From an uncultured Jannaschia sp. (GTDB lineage: Bacteria > Pseudomonadota > Alphaproteobacteria > Rhodobacterales > Rhodobacteraceae): a DNA stretch of 64,000 nucleotides. Positions 38,079-47,304 of this stretch are shown here, piece by piece. The notes under the pieces were generated by a model. The model made no database searches. It had not been told where the DNA came from and saw nothing but the letters and a program-made list of their open reading frames with translations. The position numbers and the translations under genes were made by a program. The first letter of the stretch is position 1. The number at the start of each line of letters is the position of its first letter. The stretch lies in the NCBI RefSeq assembly GCF_947503795.1, contig NZ_CANNEZ010000003.1, positions 400,357 to 464,356 of the forward strand, in the 5' to 3' direction.

Positions 38079-39460
38079 CGCCCGCGTGCCAGCGACGCCC
38101 GCGCGTCCGTCCCGGCCGGGAAGCGTGTGAAGGCCGGCCGCGCGCCGGAGCGCCGGATCGGGGCGGCGCGGCGCGGGTCCGCGGGGGCCTCGGCTTCAGG
38201 CGCTTCGGTTCGGGTGATCGGCTGGACGAGCCAGGCCGTCGCGCCGAACACGAAGAAGGTGAATGAGTAGATGTTGGTCCAGACATGGACCGTGAAGAGC
38301 GTGAAGGTCAGGCCGATGATGGTGAAGACGCAGGCCGTGCGGATGCGGCCAAGCTCGGTCCCGGGTCCATGGTCGAGCCGCATGAGCCGCGTCAGCTGCA
38401 CCAGCCAGCCCGCCGCCAGCAGCCCCACGCCGGGCAGGCCGTAGCGCATCCCCGTCAGCAGCCAGAAATTGTCGACCGAATCCGAATGCATCCAGCTCGG
38501 CCGGACCCAGTCCCGAAGGCCGAGGCCGAAGATCGGGTTTGCCCAGATGTTCTCGAGGCCCCAGTCGAGGATCGTCAGGCGCCAGTAGGCCGTGTGCGCC
38601 GAGAAGGTGGCGTAGGTCATGAAGACCTGTAGCCCCGAGCGCGACGACAGAAGGTCGATGGCGATGTAGACCGTGGTCACGAGGCCGAGCAGCAGCCACC
38701 AGCGCCATGCGACCTGCGCGAAGATCGCGGCCCATGCGATCAGCCCGACCTGCAGCGCGATCGCCAGGAGCGCCCCCGAGGAGAGCGCCAGAAAGCCGCA
38801 TCCGGCGACCGCACCTGCCGCGATCCAGCGTCGGAGGTCGCCCATCTGGTCCTTCATCGCGACGAAAACCATCGAGAACACGACCGAGCAGAAGAGCCCG
38901 TAATGGATGGGGTGGGCGAAGACCGCCTGCACCCGCTCGACTCCCAGCCGACGGTTCATGTCGAGGATGTCGACCGACCCGAGGACGGGCAGCTTGCGGA
39001 TCATCGCGATGATCGGCGGCGTACCCGTCCGCGCCTCGATCAGCGCGAAGGGGAGCGTCAGCAGGACGCCCAGCAGAAGGAGGCGGCAGGCGCGAAGCAT
39101 GTCGGCGGAGCTGCGGATGCCCGCGCGCGCGACGACGTAGCCGCCGAGGAACTCGACCCCGACCGACGGTGCCTGCTGGATGACGCGGTCCGGGTTGTTC
39201 ACCCCGAGTGCGACCGCAATCCAGAGCGCGTGCCCGAGGAGCAGCCAGTCGGTCGCCAGCACCGGCCCATATCGACCGCGCAGCGTATTGACCAGAAGCG
39301 GCAGCGTTACCGCGAGCAGGAGCACCCGGAGCGTCGTCAGAAAGAGCGGTCCGACATGGAAGGAGATCGGCACCAGCACGGCGATCAGGTAGATCGGCAC
39401 GAGCCATGCGGGTCCGCGCGTGTCGAGGCTCTCGGCCGGTTGGTCGCGGAGGGCCGTCAT
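38075..39460 (-). CDS. O-antigen ligase/polymerase (Wzy-like) membrane protein
   Basis: 461-residue inner-membrane protein with about ten to twelve hydrophobic segments. A large periplasmic loop holds NPIFGLGLRDWVRPSWMHSD (around residues 315-334), the loop type conserved in WaaL/Wzy polymerases (VDNFWLLTGMRYG follows). ATG 39460 is at the end of the beta-helix gene, sharing one base (TGATG). Likely polymerises lipid-linked repeat units in the periplasm; ligase activity is an alternative. Confidence 0.8.
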   Translation of the reverse strand: MTALRDQPAESLDTRGPAWLVPIYLIAVLVPISFHVGPLFLTTLRVLLLAVTLPLLVNTLRGRYGPVLATDWLLLGHALWIAVALGVNNPDRVIQQAPSVGVEFLGGYVVARAGIRSSADMLRACRLLLLGVLLTLPFALIEARTGTPPIIAMIRKLPVLGSVDILDMNRRLGVERVQAVFAHPIHYGLFCSVVFSMVFVAMKDQMGDLRRWIAAGAVAGCGFLALSSGALLAIALQVGLIAWAAIFAQVAWRWWLLLGLVTTVYIAIDLLSSRSGLQVFMTYATFSAHTAYWRLTILDWGLENIWANPIFGLGLRDWVRPSWMHSDSVDNFWLLTGMRYGLPGVGLLAAGWLVQLTRLMRLDHGPGTELGRIRTACVFTIIGLTFTLFTVHVWTNIYSFTFFVFGATAWLVQPITRTEAPEAEAPADPRRAAPIRRSGARPAFTRFPAGTDARASLARGR

Positions 39461-41298
39461 CACTCGGCGGCGGCGCGGCGCAGGGGCGGGTGCCGGACAT
39501 CGAGCTCGAACGCGTCGACCCAGCCTGCGAAGCTGTCGAACTGGTCGAACGGGTTGCCGAAGGTCAGACCCCAATGCTCCGAAGGCCCGAGACGGCCGGT
39601 CATCGGAACCTCGGCCACGCGCGTGCCGTCGACATTCAGCCAGAGGTGACCCTCCTCGGAATCGTAGGCCAGCTCAAGCTCGGCGCCGCCGTCGCGCGCC
39701 AGCGCCGTGCCGCGCCCCTTGATGCGGGTCGTATAGCCGTCGGCGGTCGTGACGCGCGCCGTGATCGCGCCGCGGTCGCTGACGCGGACTACCAGAAGCT
39801 GGTGTACCCGAAGAACGATGCCCCCGGTGCGCCGCGGACCGAGATCGGGGCGCAGATGCATCCGCATCGAGAATGCATCGGCCCCGAAGAGCGCGGCCGT
39901 CTGATGCTCGGTCAGGCGCGTCGCGGGCAGATCGTCCCCGATCGCGATCGCGGGCTCGTAGATGTCGATCCGGTGGCGCAAGCCCCGGCCGCCATAGACC
40001 TCGATGGCCTGCGCCTCGGGCACGAGGCGGATGGCCCCTTCGGTCGTCGTGGGAAGCCGGCTCGTTGCGGACATCTCGGGCGCCAGCGGCGAGCCGTATT
40101 GCAGAAGCGGGGCGCCGATCGCCACGCCGTCCAGCGGACCACCCGGATAGGGCAGGAAGTCGACCGGACGCGCGGCCCTTCCTTGCGAGACGTCGGCGAA
40201 GACGCTGTCGTAATGGCCGTCCTGCAGCGGTTGGACATCCTGCACGATCAGGTTGCCGAGGATGAGCCAGTCGTCCCGCCATTCGGCCTCGGTGATGGCG
40301 TGGGCCACGTTGTTCACGACGATCACCTCGCGCGATTCCCCGGCGATGTGGATGCGCGGAACCCAGAGGTTGGGGTTCGGGCGGTTGCGGGCCGCGAAGG
40401 CGTTGCGCACGACGGTATTGCGCCGGATCGTCAAGCCCTCTGTCTCGCCGACGGTGATGCCGTGGGTGTGGGCGTTGAGGATGACGTTCTCCTCGATCGT
40501 CACGTCGCGGTAGAACATCTCGGGGCCGGCCTCGTGCTGATCGACCCGCTCGTTGCGCATGAAGATCGACTGGGTCCAGGGCCCGCGCCCGGAATCAAGG
40601 AGGTTGCCGCGGATCACGATCCCCTGGCTGGGCCGGTCGGTGCCCGCCGTCCAGAACTGGATCATGTCGGGATGGGTGCCGCCCGTGCGGCGATCCGAGA
40701 AGTCGCGGATGGTGTTGTCCTCGATCCGCACGTCCTCGACCTCCGCGAAGGTCATCCCATCGAGGCCCAGGCCGTGCAGCAGGTTCTCGGTCAGCGTGAT
40801 CCCGGTGCTGTCGTCGATCAGGGTGCCGGTGCGAAAGCCGGTGATCTCGGACCGGGTCAGGGTGAACCCGTCGGTTTCGGTCACGCGGAGGGCCCGACGG
40901 GTCAGCGCTTCGGGACCGGCGAAGCGCATGTCCTGCATCACGATATCCCGGCTCGCGACGACGCGAAACGGCTCGTCCGGGGCGTCGGCGGCCGGCTGGA
41001 AGTCGAGGTCCGAGAGAACCAGATGCGCCGCATCGCGCAGGACGGCCGTGCCGATGCGAACGGAGCCTTCGGCGGCGCGGATGGTGATGGGCTGGGCCGC
41101 GGTTCCTTGCACGCCGACGATGCGCATCTCGGGATAGGCGCCCGGCGCGAGCATGAGCGTGTCGCCCGGTCGCGCCGCGTCGAGTTGATCGATCAGGGTT
41201 GCAGGCTCGGTTGGCAGCAGGCGTTCGGCCAAGGCGGGACAGGCGCCCCACAGGAGAAGGGCGGCCAGCGCCGCGGCGCGGGATCGAATGCGTGTCAT
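39460..41298 (-). CDS. Exported parallel beta-helix protein with C-terminal LamG-like domain
   Basis: 612-residue exported protein with a signal peptide (cleavage after PALA, residue 24). Residues about 30-330 form a right-handed parallel beta-helix in the style of PL6/chondroitinase-B enzymes: LDAARPGDTLMLAPGAYPE, TAAQPITIRAAEG, then repeated rungs such as VEDVRIEDNTIRDF and NGITV-like THGITVGETEGLTIRRNTV. Residues about 440-605 resemble a concanavalin/LamG sandwich. Likely a periplasmic polysaccharide lyase, epimerase or binding protein acting on the polymer made here. No catalytic residues can be assigned safely. Confidence 0.75.
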   Translation of the reverse strand: MTRIRSRAAALAALLLWGACPALAERLLPTEPATLIDQLDAARPGDTLMLAPGAYPEMRIVGVQGTAAQPITIRAAEGSVRIGTAVLRDAAHLVLSDLDFQPAADAPDEPFRVVASRDIVMQDMRFAGPEALTRRALRVTETDGFTLTRSEITGFRTGTLIDDSTGITLTENLLHGLGLDGMTFAEVEDVRIEDNTIRDFSDRRTGGTHPDMIQFWTAGTDRPSQGIVIRGNLLDSGRGPWTQSIFMRNERVDQHEAGPEMFYRDVTIEENVILNAHTHGITVGETEGLTIRRNTVVRNAFAARNRPNPNLWVPRIHIAGESREVIVVNNVAHAITEAEWRDDWLILGNLIVQDVQPLQDGHYDSVFADVSQGRAARPVDFLPYPGGPLDGVAIGAPLLQYGSPLAPEMSATSRLPTTTEGAIRLVPEAQAIEVYGGRGLRHRIDIYEPAIAIGDDLPATRLTEHQTAALFGADAFSMRMHLRPDLGPRRTGGIVLRVHQLLVVRVSDRGAITARVTTADGYTTRIKGRGTALARDGGAELELAYDSEEGHLWLNVDGTRVAEVPMTGRLGPSEHWGLTFGNPFDQFDSFAGWVDAFELDVRHPPLRRAAAE

Positions 41299-41446
41299 CG
41301 CCTGTATCCTCGCCGGCGGGGCCGGTCGGTTGTTCTGCTAGGATCCTCTGCGGGACCTCTGGTCGAACGTAGTCGCGGCAGGTCGATACCGCCAAACGAT
41401 AAAGGGTCGGCGGGGGTCATCGGCCGGGCGGTGTGACGGGCTTGCG

Positions 41447-42745
41447 TCAGGCTTCAATGGGCGGCGCGGTCGCGAGGATCGCCCCGGTCGCCGCCGCAGC
41501 GAGGGCCAGAAAGCCCGCATAGGACGCCCAGGGCAGGGCGATCGGGTCGGGCCGGGCCGCACGGAACATGGCCGCCGAAATCGCGATTCCGGCCAGCTCG
41601 GCCAGCGCGGCGAGCCACACCAGCACGACGACCGATGCACCGCCTTCGAGCATCCACCAACCCACGGCCAGCGCGGCGAGCCGGGGGATATTCGACCACG
41701 GCGCGTTCCCCGTCTGCCCGGTCGCGAGCGCGGCGATATTGGTGCCGACCTTGGCCACGCGCAGCCCCTGCAGGATCGCCATCGGCCCGAGCAGCCCCGC
41801 GACCGCGATGTAGTCCGATCCCGCCAGCCAGCGCGCGGCGATCGGACCGGCGAGGATGCCGACGCCCATGCCGGCCAGCCCCAGCGCGAGCGCCAGCTGG
41901 ATCAGGCGGGCGGCGGGGCGGTCGATCTCGCCGGCTTCGGCGCGACGGGACAGGCGGGGCAGAAACCCGGTCTGGAGGCTGCGCATCACGATCAGGGCGG
42001 GCGTCAGCGTGATCGTGACGGCGAGCGCGAAGGTGCTGAGCGCCACCATGCCCTCGAGCCGCCCGACGATCAGCTTGTCGCCCTGGAAGACCGCGAAGAG
42101 CAGCCCCGCATTCAGCAGGATTGGCCAGCCGAAGCGCAGCGTCCGGCCCCAACGGGCGCGGTCGAAGGCGGGGCGGAACGGGCGCTCGGCGGCGCATTGC
42201 GAGACGAGGGCCGCGCCGGTGTTGTGGATCAGGATCGACACCAGCATAACGCGCCAGTCCCCGAGCCAGGCCGCCAGCGGAAAGATCGCGAGGAACGCCA
42301 CCAGCGCGGGCAGCGTCTGTTCGGCGGCCAGCGCGCCGAAGCGACCGCTGCGGTTCTGCCGGTGGATGTCGAGATGGCGGACGCCGTTCAGAAGCGGCAC
42401 GAGCGCCAGAACCGCGTAGGCCCATGCGACCTGTGGCACATTCAGGAAATCCGCCAGCGGGATCGCCAGCGCCAGCATGACCGCGCCGGCGAGGATGCCT
42501 CGAAAGAGCTGGAACCCCTGCAGCGCGCGCATCAGCCGGGGGTCGTCGCCGTCGGCGGCCTGCACGATTTGCTGCTGCAACCCGAAGGCCGAGGCCATCT
42601 CGACCGCCGCCACGGCCAGCGCGAAGGTCGCGGCGATCCCGTAATCCTCGACCGGGATCAACGCCGCGAGCGTCAGGTTCCGCGCGAAGAGAAGGGCGGA
42701 GGAGCCGAGATTTCCGGACAGGATGGTGAGGGCGGGGCGCAGCAT
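41447..42745 (-). CDS. Lipopolysaccharide/exopolysaccharide flippase (Wzx-like)
   Basis: 432-residue polytopic membrane protein of the MOP/oligosaccharide-flippase superfamily, about twelve to fourteen segments. The N-terminal LSGNLGSSALLFARNLTLA and EDYGIAATFALA are typical of Wzx/PST transporters. ATG 42745 begins the conserved domain; the open frame to 42832 adds a low-complexity stretch. It should flip undecaprenyl-linked repeat units for the polymerase. Its start is close to that of a divergent glycosyltransferase. Confidence 0.84.
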   Translation of the reverse strand: MLRPALTILSGNLGSSALLFARNLTLAALIPVEDYGIAATFALAVAAVEMASAFGLQQQIVQAADGDDPRLMRALQGFQLFRGILAGAVMLALAIPLADFLNVPQVAWAYAVLALVPLLNGVRHLDIHRQNRSGRFGALAAEQTLPALVAFLAIFPLAAWLGDWRVMLVSILIHNTGAALVSQCAAERPFRPAFDRARWGRTLRFGWPILLNAGLLFAVFQGDKLIVGRLEGMVALSTFALAVTITLTPALIVMRSLQTGFLPRLSRRAEAGEIDRPAARLIQLALALGLAGMGVGILAGPIAARWLAGSDYIAVAGLLGPMAILQGLRVAKVGTNIAALATGQTGNAPWSNIPRLAALAVGWWMLEGGASVVVLVWLAALAELAGIAISAAMFRAARPDPIALPWASYAGFLALAAAATGAILATAPPIEA

Positions 42746-42834
42746 CGGGGGCCTCGCGGATGGTGGACTTGCGCGCTTGTGGGCGGCTTGCCATGGTCCG
42801 GTCAAGCCGCCTTCCCCCGATCCGCGAGGCACCG

Positions 42835-43719
42835 GTGCCCCCTTCGCCCCCGGCCGACACGCTCCGCGCCACTGTGATCGTGCCGCATTTCAACGATTCC
42901 GACCGGCTGGCGCGCTGTCTCTCTGCGCTCGTGCCCCACCTGCCGCCAGGCGTTGAGGTGGTCGTGGTCGACAACGGCTCGACCGTCGACCCGGGGCCGT
43001 GGATCGCGCGCGATTTTCCCGCCGTCCGCGTCCTGTCCGAGCCGGAGCCGGGCGCGGGCCCGGCGCGCAATCGAGGCGTCGCCGAGAGCGACGCGCCGAT
43101 CCTCATGTTCCTCGATGCCGATTGCGTGCCGGGGCCGGGCTGGGCCGCGACCGCGCTCAAGGTCGCGCCGCGCGCCGATCTGGTGGGCGGGGCAGTGGAT
43201 ATCTTCGACGAGACCGAAGGCCCCCGCACCGGCGCGCAGGCGTTCGAGGCCATCTTCGCCTTCGACATGCGCGGCTATCTCGAACGGGACGGCTTTCTCG
43301 GAAGCGGGAACCTCGTGACCAGCCGCAGGGTCCACACCGCGATCGGCGGGTTCCGGGCCGCGGTATCCGAGGACAAGGATTACTCGCACCGGGCGCGGGC
43401 GGCGGGCTTCACGCTGGGCTTCGCGCCGGAGATGGCGGTCGGGCATCCGTCGCGCGGCGATGCGGCGGCACTTCGAGCCAAGTGGCGGCGCCTGACCGAC
43501 GAGGCCTGGGCGCTGCATCGGGCAAAGGGCCGGTCGCGCGCGGCCTGGGCGGGACGCGCGCTGTTGATGCCCGCATCGATCCTCGCCCATGCCCCGAAAG
43601 TGGCGCGTGCCGGTGGTCTCGACCGCGCCGAACGGGCCCGCGCCGTCGCGACGCTGGCCCGGATCCGCCTGTCGCGGATGGTCTGGATGCTGCGTCAGGC
43701 GGCGGGGGCCTCGCCGTAA
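42835..43719 (+). CDS. Glycosyltransferase family 2
   Basis: GT-A glycosyltransferase of about 294 residues. ATVIVPHFNDSDRLARCLSA, VVVVDNGSTVDPG and the DxD in FLDADCVPGPGW are present, with ARNRGV between. The start is uncertain: ATG 42760 lies only 14 bases from the divergent flippase start, ATG 42793 has no ribosome site, and GTG 42835 has GAGG five bases upstream and leaves about 90 bases for promoters; I prefer GTG 42835. The 3' end overlaps the convergent tyrosine-kinase gene by 25 bases. Donor and acceptor unknown. Confidence 0.8.
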   Translation: MPPSPPADTLRATVIVPHFNDSDRLARCLSALVPHLPPGVEVVVVDNGSTVDPGPWIARDFPAVRVLSEPEPGAGPARNRGVAESDAPILMFLDADCVPGPGWAATALKVAPRADLVGGAVDIFDETEGPRTGAQAFEAIFAFDMRGYLERDGFLGSGNLVTSRRVHTAIGGFRAAVSEDKDYSHRARAAGFTLGFAPEMAVGHPSRGDAAALRAKWRRLTDEAWALHRAKGRSRAAWAGRALLMPASILAHAPKVARAGGLDRAERARAVATLARIRLSRMVWMLRQAAGASP

Positions 43720-44528
43720 TCGTAGCCGTAGCCGTAGGCATGGCCCTCGCCGGGATGGTTGCACTTGTTCAGCACCACCCCGAGGACGTTCGTCCGTGAC
43801 GCCAGCTCACGCTCGGCCGCGTCGACCTGGCCCAGCGTGCTGTCCTCGGCCGCGGCGATCATCATCGCGGCGTCGGCATGCGGCAGGAAGGCGATTGCAT
43901 CGTCGCTGACCATCACCGGAGGCAGGTCGATGAGGACGAGATCGGGGGCGAACTGCTCGGTCAACTGGTCGAGGAATGCGGTCATCACCCGGCCCTGCAT
44001 CAGGGTCGAGGGATCGCGGACGGCCTCGGCCGTGGTGGCGAAGGCGAGGTTTTCGCCGACGCGCACCATCTGATCGGCGGCGGGCGTCAGGCCCCTGATC
44101 GCGGTGGCGACGTTCTGGCCCCGCGACACGCCCAGCATCTTGGCCAGCACGGGACGGCGCAGATCGAGATCGACGACGATGGTCCGCAGGTCCGGCTGGC
44201 GCGCCAGCGAGAAGGCGAGGTTCATGGTCACCGTGCTCTTGCCGCAGCCGGGGCCGGGCGAGGTGATGGCAATGCGGCGCCAGTCATTGGCAAGGGCCTG
44301 CTGCACCAGCCGGGTACGCAGCACATCGAAGGGTGCCGACTTGGCGGTGTCCTCGACCGTGACGATGCGTCCCCGCGCGAGATGGTCGGGATCGGGATCG
44401 AGCCGCGGCAGCATCTCCCATTCGTCCTGCGGGATGTGGGTGGGGGCGATATCACCCTGCCCGATGGGCTGCATGAGGGTGGCGCGCGCGGCGCGGGCCT
44501 GTCGGATGGCGGCCTGTAGACGGTCCAT
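43695..44528 (-). CDS. Polysaccharide-associated tyrosine autokinase (CpsD/BY-kinase)
   Basis: 277-residue cytoplasmic BY-kinase that pairs with the chain-length protein to control polymer length and export. Walker A SPGPGCGKST (about 106-115), Walker A-prime VVDLDLRRPVL, and Walker B DLVLIDLPPV are clear. The C-terminal tail AYGYGYDYGE carries four tyrosines, the usual autophosphorylation cluster. ATG 44528 is chosen over 44579. The tyrosine tail is encoded by a repeated six-base unit close to the 25-base overlap with the convergent glycosyltransferase. Confidence 0.88.
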   Translation of the reverse strand: MDRLQAAIRQARAARATLMQPIGQGDIAPTHIPQDEWEMLPRLDPDPDHLARGRIVTVEDTAKSAPFDVLRTRLVQQALANDWRRIAITSPGPGCGKSTVTMNLAFSLARQPDLRTIVVDLDLRRPVLAKMLGVSRGQNVATAIRGLTPAADQMVRVGENLAFATTAEAVRDPSTLMQGRVMTAFLDQLTEQFAPDLVLIDLPPVMVSDDAIAFLPHADAAMMIAAAEDSTLGQVDAAERELASRTNVLGVVLNKCNHPGEGHAYGYGYDYGEAPAA

Positions 44529-44554
44529 TTGCGGATTCTCCTGTCTGGCGGGGG

Positions 44555-46105
44555 TCAGAGACCGGCGACGCGCTGCCACTGCGTCACGATCTCCTCGGAA
44601 TAGGGAAACTGGCCGACCATGACCGCGATCATCGTCGCGATCCCGGCGGCGGCGAAGCCGATGGCGACACCGGTGCGCAGGCGCGGCAACCGGCGGCGGG
44701 CCGGGCGCGCAGCGGGCGCGGGCTCGGGATCGCCCAGCATCGGCAGCGTCGCGAGCGGGACGATCCCGAGGCGGCGCTGCAGGTCGACAGGGCGGCGCAG
44801 GAAGCCGAGGCGCAGCTCGAGAATGACGACGATGGCGAGGCCGAGGACGACGCCGATCGCGGCCCCGGCGATCGCCACCACCTTGCGGTTGGGGCGCGCC
44901 GGGCTGCGCGGGATCGACGCCTGCTCGATGATCGCGATCCGCTGACCCTTCGACAGCGCCTCGATGGCGTCGCCGGTTTCGGCCACGGCCTTGGCTTCGA
45001 TCGCCTGGTTGTAGAGCTGGCGAAGGTTGCGGTGGTCTTCCTCGAGCGAGGCGAGCTGGGCGGCCTTCGTCGGCGCGTCGGTCAGCGTCACGCGGTGGAC
45101 TTCGAGCTGGTCGAGGAGGGCGGCACGGCGCTCGGCGGCCTCGGCCAGCTTGGCGTCGATGTCATCACGATGGCGGTGAAAGGCGGTGCGCTCGGTCGAG
45201 CTGGCGGTGCCGCTTTCCGCGATCCGGCGCGACAGGCGCGTGATCCGGTCGGCGATCTCGTCGGCGCCCGGATCGTCCGCGTCGAGATTGGCGAGCGTCT
45301 CGCGCAAGGCGACGATCTGGCGCTGCTCGTAGCTGGTGGGGCTGTCGACGGCGCGGCCTTCGCGGCGCTTCACCGTCTCGTGCAGGCGGACGAGGCGCTC
45401 GCGCTCGCGGCGCAGGGCCTCGGTCTCGCGGCTGAGTTCGGCCAGGTCGCCCTCGATCCCGACGATGCGCTGCCGGGCCAGTTCGCGCGAACCGGGCAGC
45501 GCCTCTTCGTGCTCCTGCTGGAACGCCATGAGCTGGGTGCTGCTGGCATTAAGCTCCTGCTGCAGACGCGACACCTCGTGATCGAAGAACTCCAGCGTCT
45601 GGCGCGCGACCGAGGTCCGCATCTCGACATCCTCGGCCATCACGCGGGTCACCAGCTCATTGGTGACGGCCGCGGCCATGACGGGGCTCTCATCCTCGAA
45701 ATGCAGGACGAGCATGGTGGCGCGGTCGCCGGCCTTGCGGGCGGCGCTCTCGCCTTCGATCGTGTAGGTGATGCGGCTGCGCAGATCGCGCACGATTTCG
45801 TCGGCGGCGGGGCGGGCACCGGCATAGATGTCGAGCCGGTTCGCCATGTCGAGAAGCGCGCCCCGCGCCATCAGGCGCTGCTCGATGATCTCGAGATGCT
45901 GGTAGGCGGCGGTCTGAACGGTCGAGGCGGCCAGTTCGTCGGGGATCTTCTCGGCCTCGACCACGAGGCGGGCCCCGGCTTCGTAGACCGGCGGCAGCGT
46001 CACGGCGACCCCGAGACCGGTCCCGGTGCACACGAAGAGCGCCAGGAGGAACCATGGCAGCCGGCGCGCGAACAGCGACAGGTAGAAGAGGACGTCAGCT
46101 TTCAC
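44555..46105 (-). CDS. Polysaccharide chain-length determinant (Wzz/GumC type)
   Basis: 516-residue inner-membrane protein. Starts at GTG 46105, with GGGGAA about 10 bases upstream. The first membrane segment is at about residues 13-33 (LPWFLLALFVCTGTGLGVAV), then the Wzz domain, a long periplasmic coiled coil (about residues 150-370), and two C-terminal membrane segments at about 395-415 and 468-488. A PRSPARPNRK motif before the second segment matches the PxxPxxP region of Wzz proteins. Works with the tyrosine kinase gene just downstream. Confidence 0.87.
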   Translation of the reverse strand: MKADVLFYLSLFARRLPWFLLALFVCTGTGLGVAVTLPPVYEAGARLVVEAEKIPDELAASTVQTAAYQHLEIIEQRLMARGALLDMANRLDIYAGARPAADEIVRDLRSRITYTIEGESAARKAGDRATMLVLHFEDESPVMAAAVTNELVTRVMAEDVEMRTSVARQTLEFFDHEVSRLQQELNASSTQLMAFQQEHEEALPGSRELARQRIVGIEGDLAELSRETEALRRERERLVRLHETVKRREGRAVDSPTSYEQRQIVALRETLANLDADDPGADEIADRITRLSRRIAESGTASSTERTAFHRHRDDIDAKLAEAAERRAALLDQLEVHRVTLTDAPTKAAQLASLEEDHRNLRQLYNQAIEAKAVAETGDAIEALSKGQRIAIIEQASIPRSPARPNRKVVAIAGAAIGVVLGLAIVVILELRLGFLRRPVDLQRRLGIVPLATLPMLGDPEPAPAARPARRRLPRLRTGVAIGFAAAGIATMIAVMVGQFPYSEEIVTQWQRVAGL

Positions 46106-46109
46106 GGCC

Positions 46110-47006
46110 TTATTCCCCGCTGGCCAGGCGCAGGCGCGCCGGACGGTTCGAGGCCGGGGCGGGGTCATAGGCCGGGCGCGGCGCGAGGAACATGCCGTGG
46201 TCGAGCACCGCGCGGACGTCCTGCGCGGTGATACGGTCGCCGTCACCCGAGAGTGCGAAGACCAGCGCCATTTCGCAAAGCTGGTTCACCGCGCGCGCCA
46301 GACCGGCGGAGGCGGCATGGACGATCGCGACGGCGTCTTCGTCGAAGAGATCCTCGGGGCCGCCGGCGGCCGACAGACGCGCCGCGATGTAGCCCGCGGT
46401 CTCGTCGCGCAGGATGGGATCGAGCGCGGCCCAGACGCCGACCCGGTTCACGAGGCCCGACAGCTCGGGCATCCGCAGCATGTCGCGAAGGCGCGGATGA
46501 CCCGACAGGATCACCTGGATGAGCTGATCCTCGGCCGAATTGATGTTGGTCAGGAGCCGCAGCTCGTCGAGCGCCTCGGTGGAGAGGGTCTGCGCCTCGT
46601 CGACGACCAGAACGACGCGGCGACCGGCGGCGTAGTCGGCGATCAGCAGGTCCTGAAGGCGGGAATGGAGTTCCGGTTCGGTCATCTCGGCCGTGATCGG
46701 CTCGCCCAGGGACTGGAGGATCCACGGCAGGATCGAGCCCGCGCCGGACCGGATGCCGCCGACGACCGCGAAGCGCAGCGTCTCGTCGGCATCGGTCATC
46801 AGGCGCATCAGGAGAGAGGTCTTGCCCGTCCCGGCCTCGCCGGTCAGCGCCATGAAGGGCGCGCCGGTCATCAGGCCGTATTCGAGGGCGGCATGGGCAC
46901 GGATCAGGGACGGCCCCTCGTGGGACAGCTCGGCATCCGGGAGGACGCAGAACGGGCGACCGGTCAGGCCGAAGCGTTCGTTATAGAGGGCTTGGACGCT
47001 GTTCAT
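46110..47006 (-). CDS. ExeA-like AAA ATPase of exosortase/EPS loci
   Basis: 298-residue ATPase of the GspA/ExeA type commonly found in exosortase-linked polysaccharide clusters. Starts YNERFGLTGRPFCVLPDA. Walker A TGEAGTGKTSLL is near residue 56; Walker B VVLVVDEAQTLS near 130, followed by LRLLTNINSAEDQLIQVILSG. No transmembrane segment or peptidoglycan-binding domain, so it is the short form. ATG 47006 begins the family domain. Partner of the chain-length protein, whose GTG start follows four bases after its stop. Confidence 0.85.
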   Translation of the reverse strand: MNSVQALYNERFGLTGRPFCVLPDAELSHEGPSLIRAHAALEYGLMTGAPFMALTGEAGTGKTSLLMRLMTDADETLRFAVVGGIRSGAGSILPWILQSLGEPITAEMTEPELHSRLQDLLIADYAAGRRVVLVVDEAQTLSTEALDELRLLTNINSAEDQLIQVILSGHPRLRDMLRMPELSGLVNRVGVWAALDPILRDETAGYIAARLSAAGGPEDLFDEDAVAIVHAASAGLARAVNQLCEMALVFALSGDGDRITAQDVRAVLDHGMFLAPRPAYDPAPASNRPARLRLASGE

Positions 47007-47304
47007 CGTCGTATCCTGTGTTCTGCCGCCGGGTGCCATTTTTGCGAACGGCGACTCGTAGTGGTCGCGCAACCGGTCCCTTAAGATTGAATTAAAATCG
47101 GACGCGATTAAGGCGCGGGCGGGTGGATTCAACGACGTCTCGGGGCGTCTTTCGGGCAGTGCCGCATTGTGTCGCGAAATGGGTCCGGCGCTGCCACGAT
47201 TCATGATGAACGGGCCACCGAATCCGCCAGATCGCCAAGCATACAAGCCTGCAACGGACGCGCATGTCCGAGACCGAACGATCAAGTCAGGCAGGCCCTT
47301 TACC
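47007..47304. promoter_or_regulatory. Divergent promoter region of the exopolysaccharide genes
   Basis: 298 non-coding bases, the longest gap in the window, separating the leftward kinase/Wzz/ATPase unit from the rightward sugar-transferase/TPR/exosortase unit. It contains an AT-rich island at 47080-47112, with CTTAA and TTAAG as outer inverted arms, unlike the GC-rich surroundings. This is a good place for promoters and for a MucR- or H-NS-like regulator (inference). Confidence 0.45.

Noticed and set aside
43722-43740. Short tandem hexamer taken as a CRISPR or satellite repeat
   Set aside because: Only about three imperfect units, explained by the YGYGYDYG coding of the kinase tail.
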